Below, one piece after another: positions 7,958 to 16,983 of a stretch of DNA of 64,000 nucleotides. Every line of letters starts with the position of its first letter. The stretch's first letter is position 1. This DNA comes from Mucilaginibacter sp. 14171R-50 (GTDB lineage Bacteria > Bacteroidota > Bacteroidia > Sphingobacteriales > Sphingobacteriaceae): NCBI RefSeq assembly GCF_010093045.1, contig NZ_CP048115.1, positions 1-64,000 of the forward strand, written 5' to 3'. The notes beneath the pieces are model-generated. The model was not told the DNA's origin. It did no database searches and saw nothing but the letters and a program-made list of their open reading frames with translations. The translations under genes and the position numbers were made by a program.

Positions 7958-8779
7958 ATGAAAAGCGATATGGAGAATAACGAATGGACCGACGAAGAAA
8001 TGTCACTTAAACGGTTTAATAAAACAAACCCGTTTACTGTGCCATCCGGCTATTTTGAAGAGGCCGGTGAACGCATATCATCCCTGGTAAAATTAAACCA
8101 GCTTAAGGGCGACGATATGGGACAGGGCTTTGCTGTACCGCAAAACTATTTTGATGAGCTAACTTCCAATATACAAAGCAGGATAAATATCGACAGCCTT
8201 GCGGGTAACGACGAAAAAGGTTTTACTGTACCACAGGGATATTTTGAAGAGCTTACCCATAATATACAAAGTCGCATCAGCATTCAAGCTGCCGTAAACC
8301 CGGCAGAAACAGGCTTTGCGGTTCCGCAGGATTATTTCGGCAACCTGCAACAGCAAATAACCGGCAGGATAGCCGTTGAGGAGGTATTTAACACCAATGC
8401 CCCCGCCTTTGCTGTACCTGAGAATTACTTTGAAAAGCTTAACCAGGATATTTTAAATAAAACGGTTAATAAAGAGGCCGTGTTGCGTAAAACTATTGTG
8501 CGCAAACTGTGGGCATCCAATACGTTTAAATATGCTACCGCGGCATGCCTTGCTTTGATAGTTGGTGCAGGCGCTTTTTTAAGGGAAGCGCCACAACCGC
8601 TTACCCATACGCAAACCCTGCTGCATAAACAGGTATCGAACATTCCGGTAGACGAAATAAAAGACTATCTTGAATTAAATGTAGATGCCAATGATACCCG
8701 TAGCTTAATTGGTAACGATAAAGAAATTAATACTGATGCCCTGGATGCCGACCTGCAGGACTATATTGATGTTAATTAA
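7958..8779 (+). CDS. Five-repeat single-pass membrane protein, putative anti-sigma partner
   Basis: A 273-residue protein with five near-identical cytosolic repeats built on F-x-V-P-x-x-Y-F-(E/D)-x-L-x-x-x-I. The leading Phe residues fall at 26, 58, 89, 120 and 151, a spacing of 31-32. One hydrophobic segment follows (about 190-208). A C-terminal part of about 65 residues, rich in Asp, Leu and Asn, lies beyond the membrane. Many Bacteroidota encode a protein with one VP-x-x-YF motif directly after an ECF sigma factor. By position it may bind or anchor the sigma, but no classical zinc anti-sigma motif (HxxxCxxC) is seen, so this is inference. An alternative start is Met5. Confidence 0.72.
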   Translation: MKSDMENNEWTDEEMSLKRFNKTNPFTVPSGYFEEAGERISSLVKLNQLKGDDMGQGFAVPQNYFDELTSNIQSRINIDSLAGNDEKGFTVPQGYFEELTHNIQSRISIQAAVNPAETGFAVPQDYFGNLQQQITGRIAVEEVFNTNAPAFAVPENYFEKLNQDILNKTVNKEAVLRKTIVRKLWASNTFKYATAACLALIVGAGAFLREAPQPLTHTQTLLHKQVSNIPVDEIKDYLELNVDANDTRSLIGNDKEINTDALDADLQDYIDVN

Positions 8780-8790
8780 CACTACTTTTA

Positions 8791-9261
8791 ATGAACAGGC
8801 TGTTTGGATATATTTTATTTTTATTAGTATTTGCAATAGGCAACCACAACGCCGTAGCGCAGGTAAACAGCTTTCGCCGGCCTTCATCTGCGGCTAAAGC
8901 AAAAACGCGCAATCCAAAGCTTCAGGCAGTACGCGATAAATTTATAGGTCAGCAGCTTGCACTTACTTCAGATGAGTCGCGCAAATTTTGGCCGGTATAC
9001 CGCCGGTATCAGCAGGATCTGATGGCTGTTACGATATTGAAACGCCAAAACAATTCCAGTTCTACAGCCAACGGCATGGACCAGATAAACAGAGAGCTGG
9101 AGCTGGATAATCAGATGGTTGAAATCCGGAAGCACTATCGCGATGAGTTCTTAAAAATATTACCCCCCGAAAAGGTAAGCACGCTTTATAAAAGCGAGGT
9201 TGAATTCAGGAACGAACTTATCAAACAGTTCAGCGAGCGCAGTATACGCGCAGGTAATTAG
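8791..9261 (+). CDS. Small secreted Spy/CpxP-like protein of the ECF operon
   Basis: A 156-residue exported protein with a signal peptide (residues 1-24, ending AVAQ). The mature part is highly charged and helical. A core LTSDESRKFWPVYRRYQ motif is followed by ELELDNQMVEIRKHYRDEFLKILPPEKV, the alternating helix pattern seen in periplasmic LTxxQ (Spy/CpxP) chaperone-like proteins. Homologues in Bacteroidota are often named sensor of ECF-type sigma factor. Here it begins 11 bp after the putative anti-sigma gene. A role in sensing envelope stress for this operon is plausible but unproven. Confidence 0.75.
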   Translation: MNRLFGYILFLLVFAIGNHNAVAQVNSFRRPSSAAKAKTRNPKLQAVRDKFIGQQLALTSDESRKFWPVYRRYQQDLMAVTILKRQNNSSSTANGMDQINRELELDNQMVEIRKHYRDEFLKILPPEKVSTLYKSEVEFRNELIKQFSERSIRAGN

Positions 9262-9297
9262 AATTTGAGAGAGGTTGACCTCACTGTTAAAAGTTTT

Positions 9298-9322
9298 GAA
9301 GCAATGCTCCGGCATTGCTTTT
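9298..9322 (+). terminator. Rho-independent terminator after the ECF operon
   Basis: An AAGCAATGC / GCATTGCTT stem with a short TCCG loop is followed by T-rich sequence, 37 bases after the stop of the Spy-like gene. Confidence 0.75.
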
Positions 9323-9377
9323 CTGTTTGGGCAAAATTTAGTGTACCATCATTTTGATTTTACAGCCTTACATTTCA

Positions 9378-9406
9378 TTGTTACCATAAAAATCATCCTA
9401 ACTTTA
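9378..9406 (+). promoter_or_regulatory. Candidate promoter for the class III aminotransferase
   Basis: A TTG (9378-9380) and a TAACTTTA word (9399-9406) are separated by 18 nt. The second word differs from the Bacteroidota TAnnTTTG element at the last base. The spacing fits and it lies 37 nt before the ATG. Confidence 0.35.
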
Positions 9407-9443
9407 CAGCTTTAAACATTCCAACCTCACAACAACTTACACC

Positions 9444-10640
9444 ATGCTTACGCTACGCCAGCTTTTTTTGAACAACAACGCCCAAACAACTCATTTCCCG
9501 TTGTTGCTGGAGTTTGAACGCGCAGAAGGTGTGTATATGTATGATAGCGAAGGCAAAGCGTATACCGACCTGATATCAGGCATTGGGGTAAGTAACCTGG
9601 GCCACGGTAATCCTAAAGTAGTGCAGGCTGTTAAACACCAGACTGATAAATATATGCACCTGATGGTGTACGGCGAGTATGTACAAACTCCACAGGTGCG
9701 CTTTGCCCAAAAGCTGGTTTCTGTTTTACCATCCACACTAAATTCTGTTTACTTTACCAACTCTGGTGCCGAGGCTGTTGAAGGTGCTTTAAAATTAGCT
9801 AAGCGCTTTACCGGGCGGCAGCAGATCGTGGCTTTTCAGGGGTCGTATCATGGCAGCACGCACGGCGCCTTAAGCGTTATGGGCAACGAGGAGTTTAAAC
9901 AAGCTTACCGGCCTTTATTGCCGGGCATAAATTTTATTAGCCTTAACCATCTGCCGGAGCTTGATCTTATCACTGATCAAACCGCCTGCGTAATCCTCGA
10001 AACCATACAGGGCGAGGCTGGCATACGCGTACCTGATGCGGGGTATATGAGGGCCTTACGCAAACGTTGCAGCCAAACCGGCACATTACTCATTTTCGAT
10101 GAGATACAGGCCGCCTTTGGCCGTACCGGTAAGCTTTTTGCATTCGAACATTTTAATGTGGTGCCCGATATTTTGCTGCTGGCCAAAGCCCTTGGCGGTG
10201 GCATGCCGGTTGGGGCTTTTATTGCTCCGGTTAATATTATGGCAGCCTTTAAAGAGAACCCCATACTGGGCCATATCACTACCTTTGGCGGGCATCCTGT
10301 ATGCTGTGCCGCCGGCCTGGCGGCACTGGAGGTTTTGCTTGAAGAAAACCTGACAGAACAGGTAGCTAAAAAAGAAGCATTTATCAGGCAGCGCCTGGTG
10401 CATCCGGCCATTAAACAAATACGCGGCAAGGGCCTAATGCTCGCCGTTGAATTTGAAAGTTTCGAACTGAACAAAAAAATAATCGACCGGTGTATACATA
10501 ATGGTGTAATTACCGACTGGTTCCTGCATTGCAGCAATGCCATGCGTATTGCCCCGCCGCTCATCATAACCGGGCAGCAACTGGCTCATGCATGCGATAT
10601 CATTATGGAGGCTATTGAGTCTCAAACACATACAGTTTAA
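9444..10640 (+). CDS. Class III (acetylornithine-type) PLP-dependent aminotransferase
   Basis: A 398-residue fold-type I aminotransferase of subgroup III, transferring the omega-amino group of compounds such as acetylornithine, GABA or beta-alanine to 2-oxoglutarate or pyruvate. Visible features are FTNSGAEAVEGALKLA (PLP phosphate contact), the FDEIQ motif whose Asp holds the pyridine nitrogen, and LLAKALGGGMPVGAF with the Schiff-base lysine at about residue 250. Length and end are normal. No arginine or other pathway gene lies beside it, so the substrate cannot be fixed. It stands alone, with a promoter-like element in front and a 249-bp gap after it in which I see no further gene. Confidence 0.9.
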   Translation: MLTLRQLFLNNNAQTTHFPLLLEFERAEGVYMYDSEGKAYTDLISGIGVSNLGHGNPKVVQAVKHQTDKYMHLMVYGEYVQTPQVRFAQKLVSVLPSTLNSVYFTNSGAEAVEGALKLAKRFTGRQQIVAFQGSYHGSTHGALSVMGNEEFKQAYRPLLPGINFISLNHLPELDLITDQTACVILETIQGEAGIRVPDAGYMRALRKRCSQTGTLLIFDEIQAAFGRTGKLFAFEHFNVVPDILLLAKALGGGMPVGAFIAPVNIMAAFKENPILGHITTFGGHPVCCAAGLAALEVLLEENLTEQVAKKEAFIRQRLVHPAIKQIRGKGLMLAVEFESFELNKKIIDRCIHNGVITDWFLHCSNAMRIAPPLIITGQQLAHACDIIMEAIESQTHTV

Positions 10641-10889
10641 ATAGCGCCTTCCAGATCACGCGTTTAAATTCTAATTAATAATTTAACTGTAAAAAGAAAG
10701 TTACGGTGCCCTTTTGAATGGTATTGGTATAATTTATGCATATACTATGTACCCGTATAAATTGCGCCTATAACCTGTATAAATACTGTTTTTGAGGTCA
10801 CCAGTGCATACTTTTCGGGTCAGCGATGGCTTAAATTTTATGTACAAGCTATCCCGGTGTTAAAACAATAGCAACTTCTACAAACAAAC

Positions 10890-13166
10890 ATGAAAATAGC
10901 CTACATATCAACCTATCCGCCCCGCGAATGCGGTATCGCTACCTTTAACCAAAATTTAATGCATGCTATCAACGCCAATTTTCCCGATAGGAAAAGCTCG
11001 CTTGATGGGGGATTTATAGTAGCATTAAATGATTCAGAAGACCTGCAGGAGTATGAATACCCTGCCGATGTTAAATACGTTATCCGCCAAAACCATCAAA
11101 AAGATTATATACGCGCCGCTAACTTTATAAATACCAGTAATGTGGACGCATGTATCCTGGAGCACGAGTTCGGTATTTATGGCGGAGAAAGCGGTATTTA
11201 CGTTTTGCCTTTGATAAACCGTTTAGAGAAACCGCTGATATCTATTTTACATACCGTTTTAAAAGACCCAAGCTATGTACAGCGCATTATTATCCGCGAG
11301 ATTGCCGAGCAATCATCAAAAATAATTGTAATGAGCAAACGCGCTGTTGAGTTTTTAACTACTATTTATGATATCCCTGCCGAAAAAATTCAGATAATAG
11401 AGCATGGCGTACCTGATTTGGAAGCACCCGAGGTTAACCCCGTTAAAAGCTTAAGTCAGTTTAAAAACCACCGCGTACTGTTAACATTTGGTTTGTTAAG
11501 CCGTAATAAAGGCCTGGAAACGGTTGTTAAGGCACTACCGAAAATAGTGGCTAAACACCCTGATGTTATGTATGTCGTACTGGGCAATACCCATCCCGGG
11601 GTTATCAAAAATTCGGGAGAGGAGTACCGCGACCACCTTAAAAATCTTGCAGCGCAGTTAAAAGTATCTCAACACCTGTCATTCATTAATAAATTTGTGG
11701 CCGAAGATGAATTGATAAATTATCTTACCGCTGCAGAAGTGTATGTCACGCCATACCTTAACGAAGCGCAAATTACCAGCGGTACCTTATCATACGCTGT
11801 GGGTGCGGGCGCGGCGGTAGTATCAACGCCTTACTGGCATGCAACCGAACTGCTGGCCGATGGCCGCGGCCGCTTATTTGATTTTAAGAACGCCGATGGG
11901 CTTGCCGAAACAGTAAATGAACTGATGGATAACGAGCATGCCCTAAACGAACTAAAGGAAAACGCTTACGAATACGGATTACATTTGCGCTGGCCGGCAA
12001 CCGGCGCCGAATATATACGGGTTGCCCAAGAGGCTGCAGCTACCCATGACTTTAGCGATAAAATACTTAAAAACAGCATAGTAGACCCCGAGATATTACC
12101 AAAGTTCAGCCTTGCACACATCTTACGTTTAACAGACGATACAGGAATTGTACAGCATGCTAAATATGGGATACCCAACTTAAAAGAGGGCTACTGCCTT
12201 GATGATAACGCGCGTGCGCTTATTATGGCCCTAATGGCCTACCAGCGCAATAAAAGCAATGATGCATATAAATTATTGCCGATATACCTCAGCTATATCC
12301 ACTACATGCAAACAGAGGACGGCAATTTCCGGAATTTTTTAAGTTTTAACCGCCAGTATTTGGACGAGGTAGGCTCAGAAGATTCCTTCGGACGCACTAT
12401 ATGGGCATTAGGCCATTTGATCAGCTGCGCGGCAAGTAACTCCTATCGCGAGTTCGCGCTGGAACTATTCCATAAATCGTATCCGCACTTTAAATCGTTA
12501 AAATATATAAGGGGGCAGGCTAACACCATTATTGGTATTGCTTTATACCTGCAAGCCTACCCTACCGATGAAGGCATGATAGCCGAACTGGTACGCCTAA
12601 CCCAGCCGTTAATAGATGCGTACGAATCAACACGATCTGATGACTGGGAGTGGTTTGAAGAAAGCATGACCTATGATAATGCTATCCTGCCGCTGGCCCT
12701 GCTGCACTCGTGCGAGATAACCGGCAACCAGAAGGCCAAAGATATCGCCCTTAAAACCATGGCGTTTTTAGATAAGCTCACCCTGTCAAACGGGTATTTG
12801 AGCCCTGTGGGCAACGATGGCTGGTACTATCGCGGCGGTACCTTCCCTACTTTCGACCAGCAGGCTATCGAAACAATGGCCATGGTGCTTATGCATTTCC
12901 AGGCCTATCAGATCTTCCGTAAACCGCGGTACATCGAGAAAATGTTCCTGAGCTACAAATGGTTCCTGGGCGAGAATACGTTGCGCGCGCCGCTATACGA
13001 CCACGAGACCAAGGGATGCTGCGATGGCTTGCTGCCCACGGGCATCAACCGTAACCAGGGCGCCGAAAGTACACTGGCTTACATGATATCGCACCTTACC
13101 GTATTAAAGGCGTTTGAACTGGAATACGAGTATAACAAGATAGATCAGCAGGTAAAGATGTGTTAA
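10890..13166 (+). CDS. GT4 glycosyltransferase fused to a probable (alpha/alpha)6-barrel domain
   Basis: A 758-residue cytosolic protein. Residues 1 to ~385 form a GT-B glycosyltransferase of the GT4 type, with a P-R-E-C-G-I-A-T-F N-terminal signature, LLTFGLLSRNKGLETVVKAL, and a C-terminal sugar-nucleotide region around TPYLNEAQITSGTLSYAVG. Residues ~400-750 are a second domain with regularly spaced helices and motifs such as EGYCLDDNARAL, SEDSFGRTIWALGHL, TYDNAILPLALL and NQGAESTLAYM. This pattern recalls alpha/alpha-barrel glycosidase or phosphorylase-like folds. The stop abuts the start of a second GT4 gene, and a GH130 gene converges from downstream. A linked role in building or recycling a mannose-type glycan is inference. 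Confidence 0.85.
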   Translation: MKIAYISTYPPRECGIATFNQNLMHAINANFPDRKSSLDGGFIVALNDSEDLQEYEYPADVKYVIRQNHQKDYIRAANFINTSNVDACILEHEFGIYGGESGIYVLPLINRLEKPLISILHTVLKDPSYVQRIIIREIAEQSSKIIVMSKRAVEFLTTIYDIPAEKIQIIEHGVPDLEAPEVNPVKSLSQFKNHRVLLTFGLLSRNKGLETVVKALPKIVAKHPDVMYVVLGNTHPGVIKNSGEEYRDHLKNLAAQLKVSQHLSFINKFVAEDELINYLTAAEVYVTPYLNEAQITSGTLSYAVGAGAAVVSTPYWHATELLADGRGRLFDFKNADGLAETVNELMDNEHALNELKENAYEYGLHLRWPATGAEYIRVAQEAAATHDFSDKILKNSIVDPEILPKFSLAHILRLTDDTGIVQHAKYGIPNLKEGYCLDDNARALIMALMAYQRNKSNDAYKLLPIYLSYIHYMQTEDGNFRNFLSFNRQYLDEVGSEDSFGRTIWALGHLISCAASNSYREFALELFHKSYPHFKSLKYIRGQANTIIGIALYLQAYPTDEGMIAELVRLTQPLIDAYESTRSDDWEWFEESMTYDNAILPLALLHSCEITGNQKAKDIALKTMAFLDKLTLSNGYLSPVGNDGWYYRGGTFPTFDQQAIETMAMVLMHFQAYQIFRKPRYIEKMFLSYKWFLGENTLRAPLYDHETKGCCDGLLPTGINRNQGAESTLAYMISHLTVLKAFELEYEYNKIDQQVKMC

Positions 13167-14174
13167 ATGAGAGCAGCCGTATTAGCGCCCGTTGCCTGGC
13201 GCACACCGCCCCGGCATTACGGGCCATGGGAACAGGTGGCATCAAATATCGCCGAAGGCCTTATTAAGCTCGGGGTAGATGTTACCCTCTTTGCCACAGG
13301 TGATTCTATTACGCAGGGTAAGCTACAACACGTTTGCCGGCAAGGTTACGAGGAAGACCGTACGCAGGACGCTAAGGTGCTGGAATGCCTGCATATCAGC
13401 AACCTGATGGAACAGGCAGGTGATTTTGATATAATTCACAACAATTTTGATTTTTTACCGCTTACGTATACAGGATTAATCAATACGCCGGTAATAACTA
13501 CCATTCACGGTTTTTCGTCGCCGCGCATAATACCGGTTTATAAGAAGTATAACGCACGCGGGCATTACGTTTCTATCAGCAACGCCGACCGCAGTCAGGA
13601 ACTCAAGTATATTGCCACTGTTTACAATGGTTTAGATACAGACGCTTTTAAGTTTACTGAAAAACCGCAGGACTACCTGTTGTACTTTGGTCGTATCCAT
13701 CACGATAAAGGCCCTGTAGAAGCTATACAGATAGCTAAAAAGGCCGGGAAACAATTGATAATTGCGGGTATAATACAGGATGAAAATTATTTTAAAGAAA
13801 GGGTTGAACCCCACCTTAACGAACAGATATCCTATATTGGACCGGCCGGCCCTGATAAGCGTAACGAACTTTTAGGCAGCGCGCTGGCGCTGCTGCATCC
13901 CATAAATTTTGCTGAGCCGTTCGGCATGAGCGTTGCCGAGGCTATGCTTTGTGGTACGCCGGTGATAGCTTTCAATAAAGGTTCGATGCCTGAATTGATA
14001 CAGCACGAAAAAACGGGTTTCTTGGTAAATACGGTTGAAGAAGCGGTTGACGTTATTGGCCAACTCAGTTCTATCGATCGCAAATACTGCCGGGAATGGG
14101 CAGGTTCGCAGTTCTCAAAAGAGAAAATGGCGAGTGATTATTTTAAGCTTTATCAGCGAATATTGGGAATTTAA
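13167..14174 (+). CDS. GT4-family glycosyltransferase
   Basis: A 335-residue GT-B glycosyltransferase. It shows the usual N-terminal donor/acceptor fold start (APVAWRTPPRHYGPWEQVASNIAEGL), the central YFGRIHHDKGPVEAIQIAKKAG strand-loop and the donor-site EPFGMSVAEAMLCGTPVIAF with the E-x7-E type arrangement. The family transfers sugars from nucleotide donors with retention of configuration. Its ATG follows the stop of the larger fused GT gene with no gap, so the two are almost certainly co-translated and probably act on the same glycan. A strong shared terminator lies between it and the convergent GH130 gene. Donor and acceptor are unknown. Confidence 0.92.
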   Translation: MRAAVLAPVAWRTPPRHYGPWEQVASNIAEGLIKLGVDVTLFATGDSITQGKLQHVCRQGYEEDRTQDAKVLECLHISNLMEQAGDFDIIHNNFDFLPLTYTGLINTPVITTIHGFSSPRIIPVYKKYNARGHYVSISNADRSQELKYIATVYNGLDTDAFKFTEKPQDYLLYFGRIHHDKGPVEAIQIAKKAGKQLIIAGIIQDENYFKERVEPHLNEQISYIGPAGPDKRNELLGSALALLHPINFAEPFGMSVAEAMLCGTPVIAFNKGSMPELIQHEKTGFLVNTVEEAVDVIGQLSSIDRKYCREWAGSQFSKEKMASDYFKLYQRILGI

Positions 14175-14236
14175 CCACCTGTATCAATTACAAGCGTAAG
14201 CGTCTACTTCATATCAGGGTGCACAATTGTCCTAAA

Positions 14237-14263
14237 GAGATTGCTTCGTACCTCGCAATGACG
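14237..14263. repeat. Single arm of the GAGATTGCTTCG...CTCGCAATGACG dispersed repeat
   Basis: A 27-nt sequence differing by one base from the right arm of the inverted repeat at 5012-5038. No opposite arm is present nearby. Confidence 0.8.
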
Positions 14264-14273
14264 TATCTTTCTG

Positions 14274-14309
14274 CAAGAAGAGCGATGAGACATCTCATCG
14301 CTCTTCTTG
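14274..14309. terminator. Bidirectional terminator hairpin between convergent GT4 and GH130 genes
   Basis: A perfect 17-bp inverted repeat (14274-14290 and 14293-14309) with a 2-nt centre lies between genes that converge. The stem starts CAAGAAGAGCGATG. Confidence 0.8.
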
Positions 14310-14372
14310 TAACTTTATACTTCAGCTATCCCCCGGCTAAGCCACGCGTAGGCATTTAACTTTATATTCTCC

Positions 14373-15842
14373 TTAATCTATCCCGTCTTCCTTAAACCTG
14401 GCCAGCAACTCGTCAAGGTCAACTTCGGCGAATGATGTAGATGAATCTGATATACCGTACGGTATAATAAGCTTATTATTATGTATCATAGACCCGCATG
14501 AATATAACACGTTTGGTACGTATCCTTCGCGTTCATCGCTGTTGGGTACTAACAACGGTTCTTTCAGGCGGCCTATTTCTATGGTGGGGTCATCCAGTTT
14601 AAGCAGGCTTGCACCTAACACATAACGCCGCATTGGGCCCACGCCGTGCGTAATTATCACCCATCCGTCCTTAGTTTCAATAGGCGATCCGCAGTTACCT
14701 ATCTGCACAAACTCCCATGTAAATTTAGGCTGCTGCAGCAAAACGGGCTTTTCCCAAATATTGATCTTATCCGAGTACATGATGTAATTGTTACATCCGT
14801 CTATACGGGATATCATGGCGTAACGGCCGTTAATTTTTCGCGGGAAAAGCGCCAGGTTCTTATTTTGCGCTCCGGCACCGTACAAAGGCATTATTTTAAA
14901 ATTGTAAAAATCGTTTGTTTGCAACAATTTGGGCATTATCAGCGAGCCATCATACGCGGTATAGGTTGCATAGTAAACATATGTTCCGTCGTCGTTCACA
15001 AACTTAACAAAACGGGCATCTTCAATACCTTTGCGTTCGTACTCCGATATTGGGAATATTACCCGGTCAGAAATATCCGTGTCAAGCGAAAAAACAATTT
15101 CGTAATATGAATCTGCCAGCCAAAGCACCTTATCATATTCTAACTGCATCAAATCATTTTCCTGCAGTTTCTGCGAATCAAGTATAATACGGCGCAGATT
15201 AGAATATTCAAAATGATGATCGAGTTTGTCCTCCAGCTCGTTAAGCACATTTATATTTATCTGCGTAATAGCTGCTTTTTCAAAAAAGAGTTTTTTGTTA
15301 TATACAGCGTTTCGTACAATTTCGGCCTCATCGATGTAGCTGCCGGCCGGCATAACCGTGATCTGGTTATCCTTATCAATCATTGCCCTGCGAAAGGTTA
15401 TAGATGAAATGTGCCCCTCGCCTACCGCCCTAAAGCTGATAATAACACGCCTTTGGCCGTCCTCCATCTCTGTTTGATCCGGGTCTTCGATAATAGATGG
15501 GTTAAAAAAAGCAGCCGACTCAATAGAATATTCGTGGGTAAAATACGATCCTATCAGTAGTTTACGGTACACGGTAAGGGTATCAAAATCAATACCCAGT
15601 TCGTTAAAAAGGGGTTTTAACTTGCTGCAATGCCGGTTTAAAACCCGGGTGATGTTGCGGTGGCGCTTAGAGTATTCCTGCAGTAAGGGCGATACAATAC
15701 CAAATGCTTCGTCTTCGCTGATGCCCATTACCCGTTGTAAAACCTCTTTAGCCCGGTCGTTCCCGTTAAAAAAAAATCTTGCAATTACACGCTTCGGATC
15801 AGGATTTACTCTTATTGGTTTTCGTTCTACAGAAAGTCTCAT
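14373..15842 (-). CDS. Glycoside hydrolase family 130 (mannoside phosphorylase-like) protein
   Basis: About 489 residues from the chosen ATG at 15842 (MRLSVERKPIRVNPDPKRV). A longer frame opens at 15875 but adds an atypical hydrophobic leader. The central five-bladed propeller signature of GH130 is visible in GIEDARFVKF (about residue 270), in ALFPRKINGRYAMISR, and in GNCGSPIETKDGWVIITHGVGP. GH130 enzymes split or make beta-mannosidic bonds by phosphorolysis, giving mannose 1-phosphate; some are hydrolases. A long N-terminal extension (~150 residues) marks a less-studied subgroup. Opposite the GT4 pair, it may recycle or trim the glycan they make (inference). Confidence 0.85.
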   Translation of the reverse strand: MRLSVERKPIRVNPDPKRVIARFFFNGNDRAKEVLQRVMGISEDEAFGIVSPLLQEYSKRHRNITRVLNRHCSKLKPLFNELGIDFDTLTVYRKLLIGSYFTHEYSIESAAFFNPSIIEDPDQTEMEDGQRRVIISFRAVGEGHISSITFRRAMIDKDNQITVMPAGSYIDEAEIVRNAVYNKKLFFEKAAITQININVLNELEDKLDHHFEYSNLRRIILDSQKLQENDLMQLEYDKVLWLADSYYEIVFSLDTDISDRVIFPISEYERKGIEDARFVKFVNDDGTYVYYATYTAYDGSLIMPKLLQTNDFYNFKIMPLYGAGAQNKNLALFPRKINGRYAMISRIDGCNNYIMYSDKINIWEKPVLLQQPKFTWEFVQIGNCGSPIETKDGWVIITHGVGPMRRYVLGASLLKLDDPTIEIGRLKEPLLVPNSDEREGYVPNVLYSCGSMIHNNKLIIPYGISDSSTSFAEVDLDELLARFKEDGID

Positions 15843-16013
15843 ACAAAAAAAGATGCGTTTATTCATTAACACCATGCCTGCTAAATTGATTTCGCCAATT
15901 TCACAAACGTTGGTAAAATGTGTAAATAATACGTAATGGAGTCAAATAGTTTGTTAAAGTTTAAGTTATGTTCAATATAAAAATCATTTCGCCCTTTGCC
16001 GCTTGCAACGCGC

Positions 16014-16934
16014 TCAGATCATGTTGTTACGTTTAATGAGGTATTCTTTTAAAATACCGTTGTAACCTTGGTCAATATCGGCATCTACCAGTTGTATGTG
16101 GTACTGGGCGCACTTCAATTCAAGCTGGTGCCGGTACTCTCTCAGGGCCGATTGATAGCTCTCTCTGATTTTATTGGGATGTACGCGTACTTCAGCCCCG
16201 GTTTCTATATCAACAAAATGATGCGGGCGGTTATCAAAGTCGAACTCGAGCTCTTTTTTACGGCTGGTTACATTAAAAATGATCACCTCGTGCTTTTTAA
16301 ATTTTAAATGCTGTATGGCGGCAAAAAGCTGTCGTGTTTTTTCGGCGTCAAGACTATTCTCCAGCATATCGCTAAAAATAATAACCATTGATCGCTGATG
16401 TATCCCGGCGGCTACGTGATGCAACACCCGGGCAATGCTGGTAGTGGTATTTTCCCGGGGGATATCATATACCTTTTCAAGCTCTGTATACAGGTGAAAC
16501 AGGTGCTTTGAGGTTGACCGGGCCGGGCTCATCCAATCTACCTTGTCCGAAAACAAGCACAGCCCGAAGGCATCGCGCTGTTTTTTAAACAAGTACATCA
16601 ACGACGCTATGGCGTAGATGGAGAATTGCAGCTTGCTTGTACCATTTTCCGGAAAGTTCATGCTCGACGAGGTATCCAGCAGTAAATAGCAACGCAGGTT
16701 GGTTTCTTCTTCAAACTGCTTTACAAAAAGTTTATCAGTGCGGGCCAGCAGTTTCCAATCGATATTTTTTACCGATTCGCCATTATTATACAACCTGTGC
16801 TCGGCAAACTCGACCGAAAACCCATGAAACGGACTTTGGTGCAGGCCGGTTATAAAGCCCTCAACCACCTGCCGGGCAAGCAACTCTAAATTGGCCAGTT
16901 GCCGTATATGCTGGTCGTTACTAAGTGTGGGCAT
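16014..16934 (-). CDS. DUF58 domain protein (vWA-like)
   Basis: A 306-residue soluble protein of the DUF58 family. It shows the opening LARQVVEGFITGLHQSPFHGFSVEFAEHR and then GESVKNIDWKLLART. A von Willebrand A-like Rossmann fold follows, with a metal site motif DTSSSM (about residue 90), and IIFSDMLEN further on. Such proteins normally work with a MoxR-type AAA ATPase in chaperone-like or stress-linked complexes. No MoxR gene is seen beside it in this window. The next genes on the same strand are unrelated outer-membrane proteins. Confidence 0.88.
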   Translation of the reverse strand: MPTLSNDQHIRQLANLELLARQVVEGFITGLHQSPFHGFSVEFAEHRLYNNGESVKNIDWKLLARTDKLFVKQFEEETNLRCYLLLDTSSSMNFPENGTSKLQFSIYAIASLMYLFKKQRDAFGLCLFSDKVDWMSPARSTSKHLFHLYTELEKVYDIPRENTTTSIARVLHHVAAGIHQRSMVIIFSDMLENSLDAEKTRQLFAAIQHLKFKKHEVIIFNVTSRKKELEFDFDNRPHHFVDIETGAEVRVHPNKIRESYQSALREYRHQLELKCAQYHIQLVDADIDQGYNGILKEYLIKRNNMI

Positions 16935-16983
16935 TATGCAATATATAAACTTTAATGTTTACCTGCACTGCTTATTTTTACTG

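Noticed and set aside
9977-10567. 196-codon minus-strand frame opposite the aminotransferase
   Set aside because: Antisense shadow of conserved coding sequence; Ser/Cys/Ala-rich translation without motifs.
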